A stretch of 64,000 nt of DNA, taken from assembly GCF_030252425.1 (NCBI RefSeq), contig NZ_CP126994.1, forward strand, positions 3,529,001 through 3,593,000, written 5' to 3'. The notes under the pieces were generated by a model that was given only the letters and a program-made list of their open reading frames with translations, searched no databases and had not been told where the DNA came from. This stretch comes from Acidisoma sp. PAMC 29798 (GTDB lineage Bacteria > Pseudomonadota > Alphaproteobacteria > Acetobacterales > Acetobacteraceae). Positions 16,678 through 25,690 of the stretch are shown piece after piece; the first letter of the stretch is position 1, and every line of letters begins with the position of its first letter. The position numbers were made by a program, and so were the translations under genes.

Positions 16678-18140
16678 GGTGTGACGCTATCCATTTCTCT
16701 GCTGGGCGTTCGCGCGGGGGCGAGATGCCAGGTGCGCGCAGATGCGCGCGGCCTCTGCCCCGGGGAACGCTGTTCCGTGACGATGCGGGCGGCCGTTCCG
16801 ACGACGCAGCCCAATTGAAGAAAGAACGCGAGGGAGCCGATGGTCGGTGCCGACAGCAAGGCCGCCGCCAATTGACCGCACAAGGCTGCGGTGAAGCCAT
16901 CGACCACGATCTGGCCCTGATGGCCGCGCGATACAGCGCCGGCCCTGCGGACCAGCCGGGCCAGGCGCCAGCCGAGCAAAACGACCATCAACACGCCGAA
17001 CACCCCGGCATTGGCCAAAAGCCCTGGCAGCAGGCTAGACGCGCGGAAGCTGCCCCAGCCGACGCCTAAACCATCCGTCTGGCCGATGGTCGCGACCGCC
17101 GAGGCATCAAGGCTGCTGCGGTCGGTGTAGGATTGGCTATCGCCCTTCGACATGGTCGAGGTGATCACGGTCTGCACCGAATCCATCAGTGACGGTTTCA
17201 TGATGAAGGCGGGCACCAACACGAGGCTACCCACCACGGCCATGACGCCCGCGGTTTTCAGCAGTCGCGCCAAGGCTGTGCGATCGCCCCGTGCAGCCGT
17301 GAAGATCAGGATCACCGGCAGGCCGACGGCGAGCGTCAGTAGCCCCGTCGTCGATGTCGACAGCAGCATCGCGAAAATGGACAGCCCGAGCAGGATATTG
17401 ACGCGCATGATGCGATGGCCATGCGCAGTCAACCACAGGCAGCAGAAACACAGGCCGGACAGATAGAAGGCCAAGCCTGCGGGTTCCGAGAAGGTGCCTT
17501 GCACGCGCGGAACCGAGCCCAGCGCTTGAGCCACGATCGCCCAGCCGGGATTGGAATAAATCACGTCGCTCGGGAAGGGCAAGCCCGCGATCCGTGACGC
17601 GAATTGCCAGAAAGCAATCCCGACCGCGATATAGCCGCCGAGCAAATAGGCCTTCATCAGCTTGCGATACGGAATGGCGTGACGCGTCACCAGCAACGCC
17701 GCGCAGGTCGCCACGCCGACGTTCATTGCCAGATACATCGATTGCGTGATGTTGCCGGAGTTGAAGGCGAGCGGAACATAGCCTGGGTTCAGCAAATCCG
17801 GCCGTTGCGGCCAGACCATGATGGTGCCCTGGAAGGTCTGCGGCAGGATCATCACCGACACCAGGGCATAGGCCAGAAGGGCGAAGAGCGGCAGCATGGT
17901 GGACAGCACCTGCCCTTCGCCGGGATAGCGCATGCCGAGGGCGTATTGAGCTGTCACATAGGTGACGAACAGCAGACCCGGCACCATCGCCGGCGGCAGG
18001 CCGAAGCTTCCGCCCAAAACCAGCGCTGCCCCGGCTTCGAAGATCGCCGCGACAAAAGCGAGCTGGAGCAGGCGCACAGGGTTGGCCGCCCACAGCAAGC
18101 TGAGCGGTATCAACACCAGGCCGAGGGCGGTCGGATGCAT
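16674..18140 (-). CDS. Wzy/O-antigen-ligase-like EPS polymerase
   Basis: A 488-residue inner-membrane protein with about eleven hydrophobic segments and a long periplasmic loop (roughly TFIMKPSLMDSVQ to GWGSFRASSLLP). Loops of this type hold the working Arg/His residues in Wzy and WaaL proteins. Sequence conservation in this family is low, so the call rests on topology and context: it lies between the wzc-like gene and a glycosyltransferase. ATG 18140 follows the upstream TAG by four bases and is preferred; ATG 18170 or 18233 would overlap the autokinase gene. It should polymerise flipped repeat units in the periplasm. Confidence 0.75.
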   Translation of the reverse strand: MHPTALGLVLIPLSLLWAANPVRLLQLAFVAAIFEAGAALVLGGSFGLPPAMVPGLLFVTYVTAQYALGMRYPGEGQVLSTMLPLFALLAYALVSVMILPQTFQGTIMVWPQRPDLLNPGYVPLAFNSGNITQSMYLAMNVGVATCAALLVTRHAIPYRKLMKAYLLGGYIAVGIAFWQFASRIAGLPFPSDVIYSNPGWAIVAQALGSVPRVQGTFSEPAGLAFYLSGLCFCCLWLTAHGHRIMRVNILLGLSIFAMLLSTSTTGLLTLAVGLPVILIFTAARGDRTALARLLKTAGVMAVVGSLVLVPAFIMKPSLMDSVQTVITSTMSKGDSQSYTDRSSLDASAVATIGQTDGLGVGWGSFRASSLLPGLLANAGVFGVLMVVLLGWRLARLVRRAGAVSRGHQGQIVVDGFTAALCGQLAAALLSAPTIGSLAFFLQLGCVVGTAARIVTEQRSPGQRPRASARTWHLAPARTPSREMDSVTP

Positions 18141-18144
18141 CCGT

Positions 18145-20424
18145 CTACGCTCGGTTGGGGCGATAGCCATCGTAATGGCTGAATGCATAGGACATCCGGC
18201 CACCCGAAATGGCGGCGGTGCCGAGATCGACACGCGTCATGACCACACCCATCACGGATGATCCGCTGCCGCGCAGCAAGCGCGCGGCGTCTGAAACGGC
18301 GGCGCGCGCCGTCTTCTCCCACCGCACCACCAACAGGGTGGTGTCGGCTTGCTGCCCCAGCACCAAGGCGTCAGCCACCGGCAGCACCGGGGGAGTATCC
18401 ATGATGACAAGGTCATATTGCGCGCGCACGTCCTTCAGCAGGGCCTGCATGCGCTGGGATGCCAACATCTCCTGCGAATCGCTCTCGTTCCGGCCCGCAA
18501 GAATGACATCGAGATTGCGTCCCGGATTGCGGACGAGGTTCTTCGTATCGCCGAGGGATTTGCCGGACAGAATCTCGCACAGGCCAGGACCGGCGGGCAG
18601 ACCGAGATAGCTGCCAAGCGACGGCCGGCAGAAATCGCATTCCAGAAGAAGCACGCGCCAGCCAACCGCCGCCATGTTGCGGGCCAGTTCCACCGCAAAG
18701 ACGGACTTGCCTTCCTGCGGCAGCGCCGAGGTCACCATCACCAGGCGGGGACGATCCCCGCCGAGCAGACGCATTTGCCCGCGCAACCTGTCGAGAGACG
18801 CCGCCATCGCGACATCGCCCTTGCCTTTGCGATGGCGCAGAAACTTGCCATGGCGAATCTTGGGTATCATCGCCAGCAGGGGCAGGCCGAGCGTGCTCTC
18901 CACCTGCTCCGGCAGGCTGAATCCGCTGCGCATCCGCTCCATCAGGCAGGCGACCCCGACACCCAGAGCGAGTGACAGCATGGCGGCAATCGCCATCAAT
19001 CGCGTGCTCTGCGGACCGGACGGGCCAATCGGCGGTTGAGCACTGGAAACGAGCGACGCATCCGGCTCCTGAATGCCGGCGACATTCGCAAGCTGGGCTG
19101 CGCGCGTCAGGAAGCTTTCGTAAATCTTCCGCGTGGCCGAAGCCTGCGTCTCCAGCGTGTTCAGACCGACCTCAGCCGAATTCTCACCACTGACGGAGCC
19201 GCGCAGTGTCTCCATCTGCTGTTGCAGCGCCCTCTGCTGCGCTTCGCCCGCCGCGACCTGCACGGCAAGGCTGCCCGCCACATGGGCCATCTGCTGCTGC
19301 GTCCGTGTTTGCAACCGCGCGAGCTGCGCCTGCACAGCCAGCAGTTCGGGGTTATTGGCGCCTTCGGAGGCGGCAAGCTGCGCTTCCCGCCCAGCCACTG
19401 CAGACTGCTCGGACAGCAGCTGCGCGACGAGGGGCGATGCTAGCACAGAGGGAAGATTGCTGGTCGATGTGCCGCCGCTCAGTGCCGCTTGCGCCTGCGT
19501 GAGCTCACCCTGCTTCTCGGTCAAATCGCGAGAGACCGCCACGAGTTGTTGACTGATGGCATCGAGTTGCTGCCGATTGACGGTCGGTGTGCCGGCAGCG
19601 TTATCGCCCGTCGTATCGGCGATCTGCTCGCCCAGGCCGTGGGTGAGGCGATATTGTTCCACCGCCTGATCGTCCGCGCGAACCTCGCTCGCAAGGGATG
19701 TCACCTGGCCCTGAAGCCAATCATGGGCGCGCTGCATCGCCGAGAACTTCTCTTCGACCTTAAAGTCGAGAAACTGCTTCGCAACCTCATTGGCGATCTG
19801 CGCACTCAGCACAGGATCATGGGTCGTGACCGAAACAGTCAAAAGCCGTGATTGCGCGTCATTGGCGAAGCTTATCTTCCCGCCGAGCATATCGGCGGCC
19901 ATATTCTGCTTCTGCTCCGCCGTCGACGCCGTCACCAAGGGTGCCGGCATCAATCCGAACTTCTGGCCGTAGGTCTGAATGAGACCCTTCAGCTGTGACA
20001 CGGGGCCGCCTTTGCCCGGCATGAACTCGGGGTCGTTCACCAAATTCAGGGACTTCACAACACCGAGAGCCAGTGCCGGAGAACTGAGGATGCCGATTTG
20101 CGTGCGCATCAGGCTCGCCACCTCCTCGGAATCGGAGGAAATGGCTTGCAGATCGCTGACCTGCGTGCGCTGCGGTTCAATGATGATGGAGGCATCGGCC
20201 GTATATTGCTTGGCCATGCCCTTCACGATCATGACCGTACCGCCCACACCGATGACGAAGGTGAGGATGATGATCCAAAGGTGACGCCGTAGAATCGACG
20301 CCACGCGGCCGAACGGAACCGCCACCGGCTCCAGCCCTGCACTGGGATCGGCCAGTTCTACCTGAAGATCATGCGCCCGCGACTGCGTCAGTGCGTAGGG
20401 CCGCTCGATTTTTGCGTCGTGCAT
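18145..20424 (-). CDS. Wzc/GumC-type polysaccharide co-polymerase with tyrosine-kinase domain
   Basis: A 759-residue inner-membrane protein that controls polymer length and couples to the outer-membrane exporter. Membrane helices are at about 49-67 and 474-494, with a periplasmic Wzz/GNVR region rich in coiled coil (about 225-440) between them. The cytoplasmic BY-kinase has Walker A SALPQEGKS (566-574), Walker A' VLLLECDFC (591-599) and Walker B LVIMDTPP (672-679). The C-terminus carries three tyrosines (746, 751, 754), a short version of the autophosphorylation cluster. First gene of the five-gene minus-strand operon. The divergent intergenic region to 20652 should hold its promoter. Confidence 0.93.
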   Translation of the reverse strand: MHDAKIERPYALTQSRAHDLQVELADPSAGLEPVAVPFGRVASILRRHLWIIILTFVIGVGGTVMIVKGMAKQYTADASIIIEPQRTQVSDLQAISSDSEEVASLMRTQIGILSSPALALGVVKSLNLVNDPEFMPGKGGPVSQLKGLIQTYGQKFGLMPAPLVTASTAEQKQNMAADMLGGKISFANDAQSRLLTVSVTTHDPVLSAQIANEVAKQFLDFKVEEKFSAMQRAHDWLQGQVTSLASEVRADDQAVEQYRLTHGLGEQIADTTGDNAAGTPTVNRQQLDAISQQLVAVSRDLTEKQGELTQAQAALSGGTSTSNLPSVLASPLVAQLLSEQSAVAGREAQLAASEGANNPELLAVQAQLARLQTRTQQQMAHVAGSLAVQVAAGEAQQRALQQQMETLRGSVSGENSAEVGLNTLETQASATRKIYESFLTRAAQLANVAGIQEPDASLVSSAQPPIGPSGPQSTRLMAIAAMLSLALGVGVACLMERMRSGFSLPEQVESTLGLPLLAMIPKIRHGKFLRHRKGKGDVAMAASLDRLRGQMRLLGGDRPRLVMVTSALPQEGKSVFAVELARNMAAVGWRVLLLECDFCRPSLGSYLGLPAGPGLCEILSGKSLGDTKNLVRNPGRNLDVILAGRNESDSQEMLASQRMQALLKDVRAQYDLVIMDTPPVLPVADALVLGQQADTTLLVVRWEKTARAAVSDAARLLRGSGSSVMGVVMTRVDLGTAAISGGRMSYAFSHYDGYRPNRA

Positions 20425-20545
20425 CGGTCGCTATACCTTAACTAACCACCCTCGGGTTCCGACGAGTGATGCAGACCTCTTAGCACCCTTGCCCCAAGTC
20501 TCTCGATCAGCCCTGTGGTTAAGGGCGCGCCAATGACTACGCATT

Positions 20546-20584
20546 TTGGCTAGGTCGACGTGCCATGCGTGAAACCCTAGCCAA
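20546..20584 (+). promoter_or_regulatory. Nine-bp inverted repeat between wzc-like and GT2 genes
   Basis: TTGGCTAGG (20546-20554) and CCTAGCCAA (20576-20584) are perfect inverted copies separated by 21 bases, centred about 88 bases upstream of the GT2 start. The centre-to-centre spacing of 30 bases, about three helical turns, would suit a looped dimer operator; an RNA hairpin is also possible. Confidence 0.4.
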
Positions 20585-20639
20585 TCGTCGTGGTCCGATG
20601 ACAACCGCGTAGCAAAGCGCGGTTGAGCGGCATTCTTCT

Positions 20640-20645
20640 AAGGAG
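20640..20645 (+). promoter_or_regulatory. Strong Shine-Dalgarno that sets a TTG start for the GT2 gene
   Basis: AAGGAG at 20640-20645 sits seven bases before the TTG at 20653. The residues after that TTG (ALTIVVGIPT) begin the conserved first strand of GT2 enzymes, so this codon, not the upstream 20623 start, is the likely start. Confidence 0.8.
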
Positions 20646-20652
20646 TTTCACT

Positions 20653-21525
20653 TTGGCGCTCACGATCGTGGTCGGCATCCCCACCGTGGGCCGCGCGTCG
20701 ATCCTTCGCGATACCCTGGTCGCGCTCGCCCAGCAGACACGTCCCGCCGACCGCACCATCGTCTGCGGCAGCAAGCCTGCGGACGTCGCCGGTGCCACCA
20801 CCGTTGCGGGTGTCGAGGTCGTGATGGCGGAGGCCGGCCTGCCCCGCCAGCGCAACGCCCTGATCGCAGCCTCGGGCGACGCGGACGTCATGGTTTTCTT
20901 CGACGATGACTTCATTCCTGACCCCGGCTATCTCGCGGCGATCGAACGGCACATGGAACAAGACCCGACGCTTGCTGTCGCCACCGGGCACGTGCTCGCG
21001 GACGGCATCGGCGGACCTGGCTTGACCTTGCAAGCAGCCGAGCACGCCATCGCCGCCGGCATGTCCGGCACGCGCGGCGCCACGCCGGTCTTTTCGGGAT
21101 ACGGCTGCAACATGGCGGTGCGGCTGACGATGATGCGTGCGCATCAGCTCTGGTTTGACGAGCGTCTGCCGCTGTATGGCTGGCAGGAAGACGTCGATCT
21201 GTCCCGTCGCATGGCGGCGTTCGGGACAGTGATGCGGATCGAGGACGCGCGTGGCGTTCATCTCGGCACCAAGCAGGGTCGCAACTCCGGCGTGCGACTG
21301 GGCTATTCGCAAGTTGCCAATCCGCTCTATCTCGCTGGCAAGCGCGCCGGCTATCCGCTCGGTCGCGCTCTGGAACATATCGGCCGGAACGTCGCAATGA
21401 ATATCGCTCACTTCCCGCGCCCCGAGCCCTATGTCGATCGGCGTGGACGCCTGCGGGGCAATCTGCTCGCCCTTCGCGATCTCATCAGCTGCCGTATGGC
21501 GCCGGAGCGTGTGCTCTCGCTCTAA
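20653..21525 (+). CDS. Glycosyltransferase family 2 (GT-A fold)
   Basis: A 290-residue inverting glycosyltransferase. It opens with TIVVGIPTVGRASILRDTL, the family 2 nucleotide-binding strand. The metal-binding DXD region is VMVFFDDDFIPDP, and the acceptor-side motif is LPLYGWQEDVDLSRRM with the presumed catalytic Asp of the ED/ExD motif. The start is TTG with a strong upstream AAGGAG. It is divergent from the wzc-like operon, and its 3' end overlaps the convergent GT4 gene by four bases. The C-terminal segment (GRALEHIGRNVAMNIAHFPRPEPYVDRRGRL split by helices) suggests membrane-surface association. It likely contributes a repeat-unit sugar. Confidence 0.85.
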   Translation: MALTIVVGIPTVGRASILRDTLVALAQQTRPADRTIVCGSKPADVAGATTVAGVEVVMAEAGLPRQRNALIAASGDADVMVFFDDDFIPDPGYLAAIERHMEQDPTLAVATGHVLADGIGGPGLTLQAAEHAIAAGMSGTRGATPVFSGYGCNMAVRLTMMRAHQLWFDERLPLYGWQEDVDLSRRMAAFGTVMRIEDARGVHLGTKQGRNSGVRLGYSQVANPLYLAGKRAGYPLGRALEHIGRNVAMNIAHFPRPEPYVDRRGRLRGNLLALRDLISCRMAPERVLSL

Positions 21526-22688
21526 TGCGGCAGTGACGCGACGGCCGGCGCCGTCACCACCGGGAATTGCGGCATGACAGTCGAAACGCTTTCAAGGGCC
21601 GCTGCCGCCATCCGCGCGTAAACCGCCGGCTCGCCGTGCAGCATGCGCAAGCCTTCCGCCGCGGCCGTCACATCCGGTTCCGCCCAGGTGCTGCCTTGAT
21701 AGATAGCGGCGGGATCTTGGACCGCGACGAGTTCGTACGGTACAAGAACGCTATTCGCTTCGGTTGTGAAATCGACGTTTCCGGACCAGCCCGTCGCGAC
21801 CACCGGTATGCCCCTGGCCAATGCTTCGAGCATCGGCAGACCGAAGCCCTCTGCGCGGTGCAGCGACAGCAGCACATCGGCACGCTCATAAAGGGCGGAC
21901 AGGCCCGCATCATCGAGATGCGCGCGAATGATTTCGATGTTGGCCGCACGAACCTCCGCGCCCAGCATTGCGGTGAAGGCCTCGACTTCATCATCACGCC
22001 CTGAGAGCTTGAGAAGAAGGCGCGCGGAAGGGGACGGACCGAAGGCGGCCACGAAGGCCCGCACGGCCCCCGCCGGATTCTTCCGTGACAAGCTGGACCG
22101 CGTATCCGCCATGGTGAGGACCGTGAACGGGCCGCGCGCATCGCGCACACGCGCCGGCTGGGGGCCAAGGTAATGCGGCACCACAATGACCGGCTTGCGG
22201 ATCAATCGGCGCAGGCTCGTCTGGGAAAAGACGCTGGGCGTCCACACTTCATCGACATTGGAGTCACAACCCGCCCAATCCTGCGGCGGATCCGGAAGCT
22301 CCCAGGCCCAATAGGCGATCCGATAAGCCCGCGCGGCCTGGGGCAGCACACTGCCGATCAAGGCGGCCGTCTGCGGGCCGCCGGAGTGGAAGATATAGAC
22401 CGAACCCGCCTGGTGCTTCACCCGCACCAGGGGATTGCGCAAGGCCGCCGTCGCATCGAGAAGTTCGACATCGATCCCCAAGCGGCGAAACGCGTCCCAT
22501 TGGAGATAGGCGCCACGGGTGATGCCGTTCTGCTTACCGAGGGCGGCGACGATGATCACGCGGCTGAACACCCGCTCACCCGAGCGACCACCGATCAATC
22601 CCTGTGTCAGCATCGCATTGCCGGCGAGGTAGGTGTCCATCAACGCGCGCTTGAGGCCGCGACCTGTCGCCGCAATCGGTGATCTCAC
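21522..22688 (-). CDS. Glycosyltransferase family 4
   Basis: A 388-residue GT-B enzyme. The nucleotide-sugar site is HRAEGFGLPMLEALARGIPV with both EX7E glutamates, and the interdomain region is FTVLTMADTRSSLSRKNP. The N-terminus VIIVAALGKQNGITRGAYL resembles the glycine loop of GT4 acceptor domains. The GTG start at 22688 has AGGAAG nine bases upstream. The LuxR-type regulator gene ends only 12 bases before this start, so the two are probably one transcript. The 3' end overlaps the convergent GT2 gene by four bases. Confidence 0.82.
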   Translation of the reverse strand: MRSPIAATGRGLKRALMDTYLAGNAMLTQGLIGGRSGERVFSRVIIVAALGKQNGITRGAYLQWDAFRRLGIDVELLDATAALRNPLVRVKHQAGSVYIFHSGGPQTAALIGSVLPQAARAYRIAYWAWELPDPPQDWAGCDSNVDEVWTPSVFSQTSLRRLIRKPVIVVPHYLGPQPARVRDARGPFTVLTMADTRSSLSRKNPAGAVRAFVAAFGPSPSARLLLKLSGRDDEVEAFTAMLGAEVRAANIEIIRAHLDDAGLSALYERADVLLSLHRAEGFGLPMLEALARGIPVVATGWSGNVDFTTEANSVLVPYELVAVQDPAAIYQGSTWAEPDVTAAAEGLRMLHGEPAVYARMAAAALESVSTVMPQFPVVTAPAVASLPH

Positions 22689-22700
22689 AGGATCTACTTC

Positions 22701-23396
22701 CTAATTCGCCTCGGCGTCGCCGTCCGTTGCCTGCGCATCGCTCTCATCGCGCGCGCTCGCATGGGCTTTGAAGGCCGCTTGCGTTCTGTTCGAGGCGCCC
22801 ATCTTACGCATGATATTGCGAATATGCACCTTCACGGCGCTTTCGCTCATGCTCAGGTCCCGCGCGATCACCCGATTGGCCTTGCCCTGCTTCACTTCGG
22901 CCAAGACCGCGATCTGACGCGACGTCAGCAGGTCGCTCGGTTCAGACTCGGTTGCGGTGATCGGTTCGGGTTCCGTCGTCAGGAGAAGGTCGAGGGGGGC
23001 GAAGGTGCCACCGGCCTCCACGAATCTCAGCGACGCGACGGCCATCAGGGCGCTCGTCGTCCGTGTGCAGATATAGCCATTCGCGCCGCTGCTGAGCGTG
23101 TCGCGAATGGCCTTCCGCTGCACACCTTCGTTGGCATCAGACAGAACAACGATTGGCGCGTCACTGAACATTTCACGCAAGGACGCGACGTCACTCGACA
23201 AATTGATGACGTCGGAATGTGCGTAATAGAGAATAAGACCCCAATCGGCATCCGGCACCGCCGTGACACAGCTTTCCAACGTCTCATAAGGCTCGATCGC
23301 AAGCGATGGCTGTAGGGAAACCAGTGCGTCCATAACGCACTCGCGCGTCAGACGGTGACTGTCTATCCAGGCAACGCGAAGAGGGTTGGCACTCAT
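22701..23396 (-). CDS. LuxR/NarL-family regulator with degenerate receiver domain (paralogue 1)
   Basis: A 231-residue transcription factor. The C-terminal GerE helix-turn-helix reads LTSRQIAVLAEVKQGKANRV then SMSESAVKVHIRNIMRKMGA. The N-terminal domain has receiver-like length and strands (VAWIDSHRLTREC, IVVLSDA). The phosphoacceptor position is Tyr58 instead of Asp, and the conserved Lys after the fifth strand is Thr111 (GYICTRT). Phosphorelay control is therefore unlikely. ATG 23396 is preferred; a GTG at 23417 adds seven residues. The gene lies 12 bases upstream of a glycosyltransferase, so control of EPS genes is a natural inference. Confidence 0.85.
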   Translation of the reverse strand: MSANPLRVAWIDSHRLTRECVMDALVSLQPSLAIEPYETLESCVTAVPDADWGLILYYAHSDVINLSSDVASLREMFSDAPIVVLSDANEGVQRKAIRDTLSSGANGYICTRTTSALMAVASLRFVEAGGTFAPLDLLLTTEPEPITATESEPSDLLTSRQIAVLAEVKQGKANRVIARDLSMSESAVKVHIRNIMRKMGASNRTQAAFKAHASARDESDAQATDGDAEAN

Positions 23397-23583
23397 CAGC
23401 TCGGTCTGCACTCGCACATAGGAAAAAGCTTCCGAAACGTTCCAGGTCCTGTTTCATCGAATAGGATATTCGCGGTCGCCCGCCAATCACTCGCGCCATA
23501 CCAACAATTGCTAAATTGCTTCATCGCTAGGGGTACGAGATGAGGTGTTGGTGCCCCTATGTTCGCGCGAAAGCGAGACCCTC

Positions 23584-24693
23584 ATGTCTATGTCGATTTC
23601 GACGCCTTGGCTTGTAACCCTTCGAGATAGACTCTTGGGTGATCAGATGAGACAGAATTCGTCGAGCACCAAGCAGGCGCGTTTCTCACCCTTCGTGACG
23701 CCGCGCGATGGTATGACGCCGACCCGTCCAGTGCCTCTGGCCACGGATGCCGCCGCCCGTCCGACCCGCGGCACGCTTCCCGTAGCGACCCTCTTCCATG
23801 AGCCCTGGTGGCTGGAAACGGCGACCGATGGCACGTACCAGGAAGCACGGGTATATGCCGATGGCGCGGTCATCGGGCGACTTCCCTATATGATATCGAA
23901 GAAGTTCGGCCGGCAGACGGCACTGGTCATGCCGACCATGACGCATGTGCTCGGCCCATCCCTGACGACCGACCTCGCGGGCAGCCGGCTGACGCGGTCG
24001 CTCAAGACCGTCTCGATCTGCGGCGATCTGATCGCCCAATTACCCCCTGCATCGCATATCTGGTTCGAATGCCATGGCCAGACGCCTGAGACTGTGGCGT
24101 TCGAATCCGCCGGGTTTTCGTCCGGTGTGCGCTTCACGATCGAAATCTCGCCAGAGCCGGTGGAGGCTCTGTGGCGCCAGATGCGCGACAAGACACGCAA
24201 CGTCATTCGTCGCGCGCAAGAGACGCTGACGGTCGAAGAAGTGGTCGATCCGAACCACTTCCTGAACTTTTACGAAATCAATCTGCAGAAACGGGGGCTG
24301 CGCAACAATTATGACCGGCGCCTCTGCGGAAACCTCATGGCGGAGGCCATTCGGCGTGGCGTCGGCCGCTTGTTGGTCGCCACCGACGCGTCAGGCGTCC
24401 TGCAATCCGGAATCTTCACCGCCTGGGATGGTCGTTCGGAATACTACCTGATGTCGACCCGCTCGCCAGAGTCCGGTAACGGGGCCACCAGCCTGCTCAT
24501 CTGGCATGCCATTCAGCGTGCCGCGTCGGCCGGTCTAACGTTCGATATGGACGGGGTTCACGGCAAGAAGAATTTTACGCTTCTCGCCGGCTTCGGCGGT
24601 GTCCTGAAACCACGCTACTTCGTGAGCCGGACATCGGCGATGTTTCAGGTGGCGCAGTATATCAAGAGTGGCTTGGTCGGCCGCGCCAGCTAA
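23584..24693 (+). CDS. FemAB/GNAT-fold acyltransferase-like protein
   Basis: A 369-residue protein of the BioF2/FemAB-like GNAT group often encoded in EPS loci. Recognisable parts are LFHEPWWLETAT near the first third, then MRDKTRNVIRRAQETLTVEEV, YEINLQKRGLRNNYDRRL, and GATSLLIWHAIQRAASAGLTFDMDGV near the end. The Arg-rich segment and the GNGATSLL acyl-carrier loop are typical. It may acylate a sugar or transfer an amino-acyl group to the polymer. No signal peptide is seen. Starts at 23584, 23590 or 23647 are all possible; similarity begins well after them. Confidence 0.7.
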   Translation: MSMSISTPWLVTLRDRLLGDQMRQNSSSTKQARFSPFVTPRDGMTPTRPVPLATDAAARPTRGTLPVATLFHEPWWLETATDGTYQEARVYADGAVIGRLPYMISKKFGRQTALVMPTMTHVLGPSLTTDLAGSRLTRSLKTVSICGDLIAQLPPASHIWFECHGQTPETVAFESAGFSSGVRFTIEISPEPVEALWRQMRDKTRNVIRRAQETLTVEEVVDPNHFLNFYEINLQKRGLRNNYDRRLCGNLMAEAIRRGVGRLLVATDASGVLQSGIFTAWDGRSEYYLMSTRSPESGNGATSLLIWHAIQRAASAGLTFDMDGVHGKKNFTLLAGFGGVLKPRYFVSRTSAMFQVAQYIKSGLVGRAS

Positions 24694-24718
24694 GCGGCGG
24701 CCGCCGGAACGTGCAGAC

Positions 24719-24738
24719 CCGGCGCCTTCCGGCGCCGG
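24719..24738. terminator. GC-rich hairpin between convergent genes
   Basis: CCGGCGCC (24719-24726) and GGCGCCGG (24731-24738) form a perfect eight-bp stem with a TTCC loop. It lies 25 bases after the acyltransferase-like stop and four bases before the regulator stop on the other strand. No T-run. Confidence 0.5.
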
Positions 24739-24742
24739 ATCC

Positions 24743-25504
24743 TCAGTCCGCCGCCATCATGGCTTGGACGTTGTCAGGGCAAAACTTCAGGGCATTGAAC
24801 GCGGCCTGCGTGCGGTTGGTTGCACCCATCTTGCGCATGATATTGCGGATGTGAACCTTCGCCGTGCTCTCGCTCATGCCAAGCTCATGAGCGATGATCT
24901 TATTGGCGCGGCCTTGCTGAAGCTGGGCCAAGACATCCTTCTGACGCGCCGTCAGGCGATAAGGCGAGGCTGGCTCTTCCACCGCCGCGACGGGCGCAGA
25001 CGGCTCAGACAGAAGAACCTCGAGGGGGGCGAAGGTTCCGCCCGCCTGGACGAAGCGAATGGCGGACAGCGTCATCGACAGGCCTGTGGTGCGCGTCGAT
25101 ATGAACCCATTGGCGCCAGCCTTCAGCGCGCCACGAATGGTATTCAGCTGATGGCTGTCTTCCAAATCCGACAACATGATGAGGCGGGCATCCTGGAAAG
25201 CCTCACGCAGAAGCTCAGTCTCGCGGATGCAGACCTCATAAGACGAATGCGAATACAGGATGATGAGGTCGAACGCGACGTCCTTGCTGTCCATGCACTC
25301 TTTGACAGAGGCAAAGGCCAGAACACCAGGAACCAGCTGTAAATCGGACATCGCCCGCAGGATGCACTCGCGCGTCAGCGAATAGCTGTCGATCCACGCT
25401 ATCTGCATTCCAAGTGCGGGCGGACGATGATCCGTCATCGCGGGCACAGAGATGATCGGTTGGATGGCCGAGTCACATTCGTTCGATGCATTGCCTCGAA
25501 GCAT
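24743..25504 (-). CDS. LuxR/NarL-family regulator with degenerate receiver domain (paralogue 2)
   Basis: A close relative of the genes at 22701 and 25691. The DNA-binding domain (LTARQKDVLAQLQQGRANKI, then SESTAKVHIRNIMRKMGATN) is almost identical in its recognition helix. The receiver keeps the first acidic residue (IAWIDSYSLTREC), but the phosphoacceptor position is Tyr (LIILYSHSS) and the usual Lys is Thr (FISTRTTG). I prefer ATG 25504 because AAGG lies nine bases before it; ATG 25525 and 25537 are in frame. An inverted repeat (25532-25545) covers the 25537 start. It is convergent with the acyltransferase-like gene. Target genes are not known. Confidence 0.82.
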   Translation of the reverse strand: MLRGNASNECDSAIQPIISVPAMTDHRPPALGMQIAWIDSYSLTRECILRAMSDLQLVPGVLAFASVKECMDSKDVAFDLIILYSHSSYEVCIRETELLREAFQDARLIMLSDLEDSHQLNTIRGALKAGANGFISTRTTGLSMTLSAIRFVQAGGTFAPLEVLLSEPSAPVAAVEEPASPYRLTARQKDVLAQLQQGRANKIIAHELGMSESTAKVHIRNIMRKMGATNRTQAAFNALKFCPDNVQAMMAAD

Positions 25505-25690
25505 TTGGTTAAGCCTTTCAGTCATGTCAGTGAGCATATGTGCTCGGTCACGCCTTACCTAGCGTAGGTTTAGGAAATTTGCAGCGGGAGTACACCCTTT
25601 TGTCTATGCATTACGCTAAGACCCAAAAGTCGTAGTGAATTCCATCCCACTGAAATAATTACGGAAGATGCTATGCGGTCATGGTGTCCA

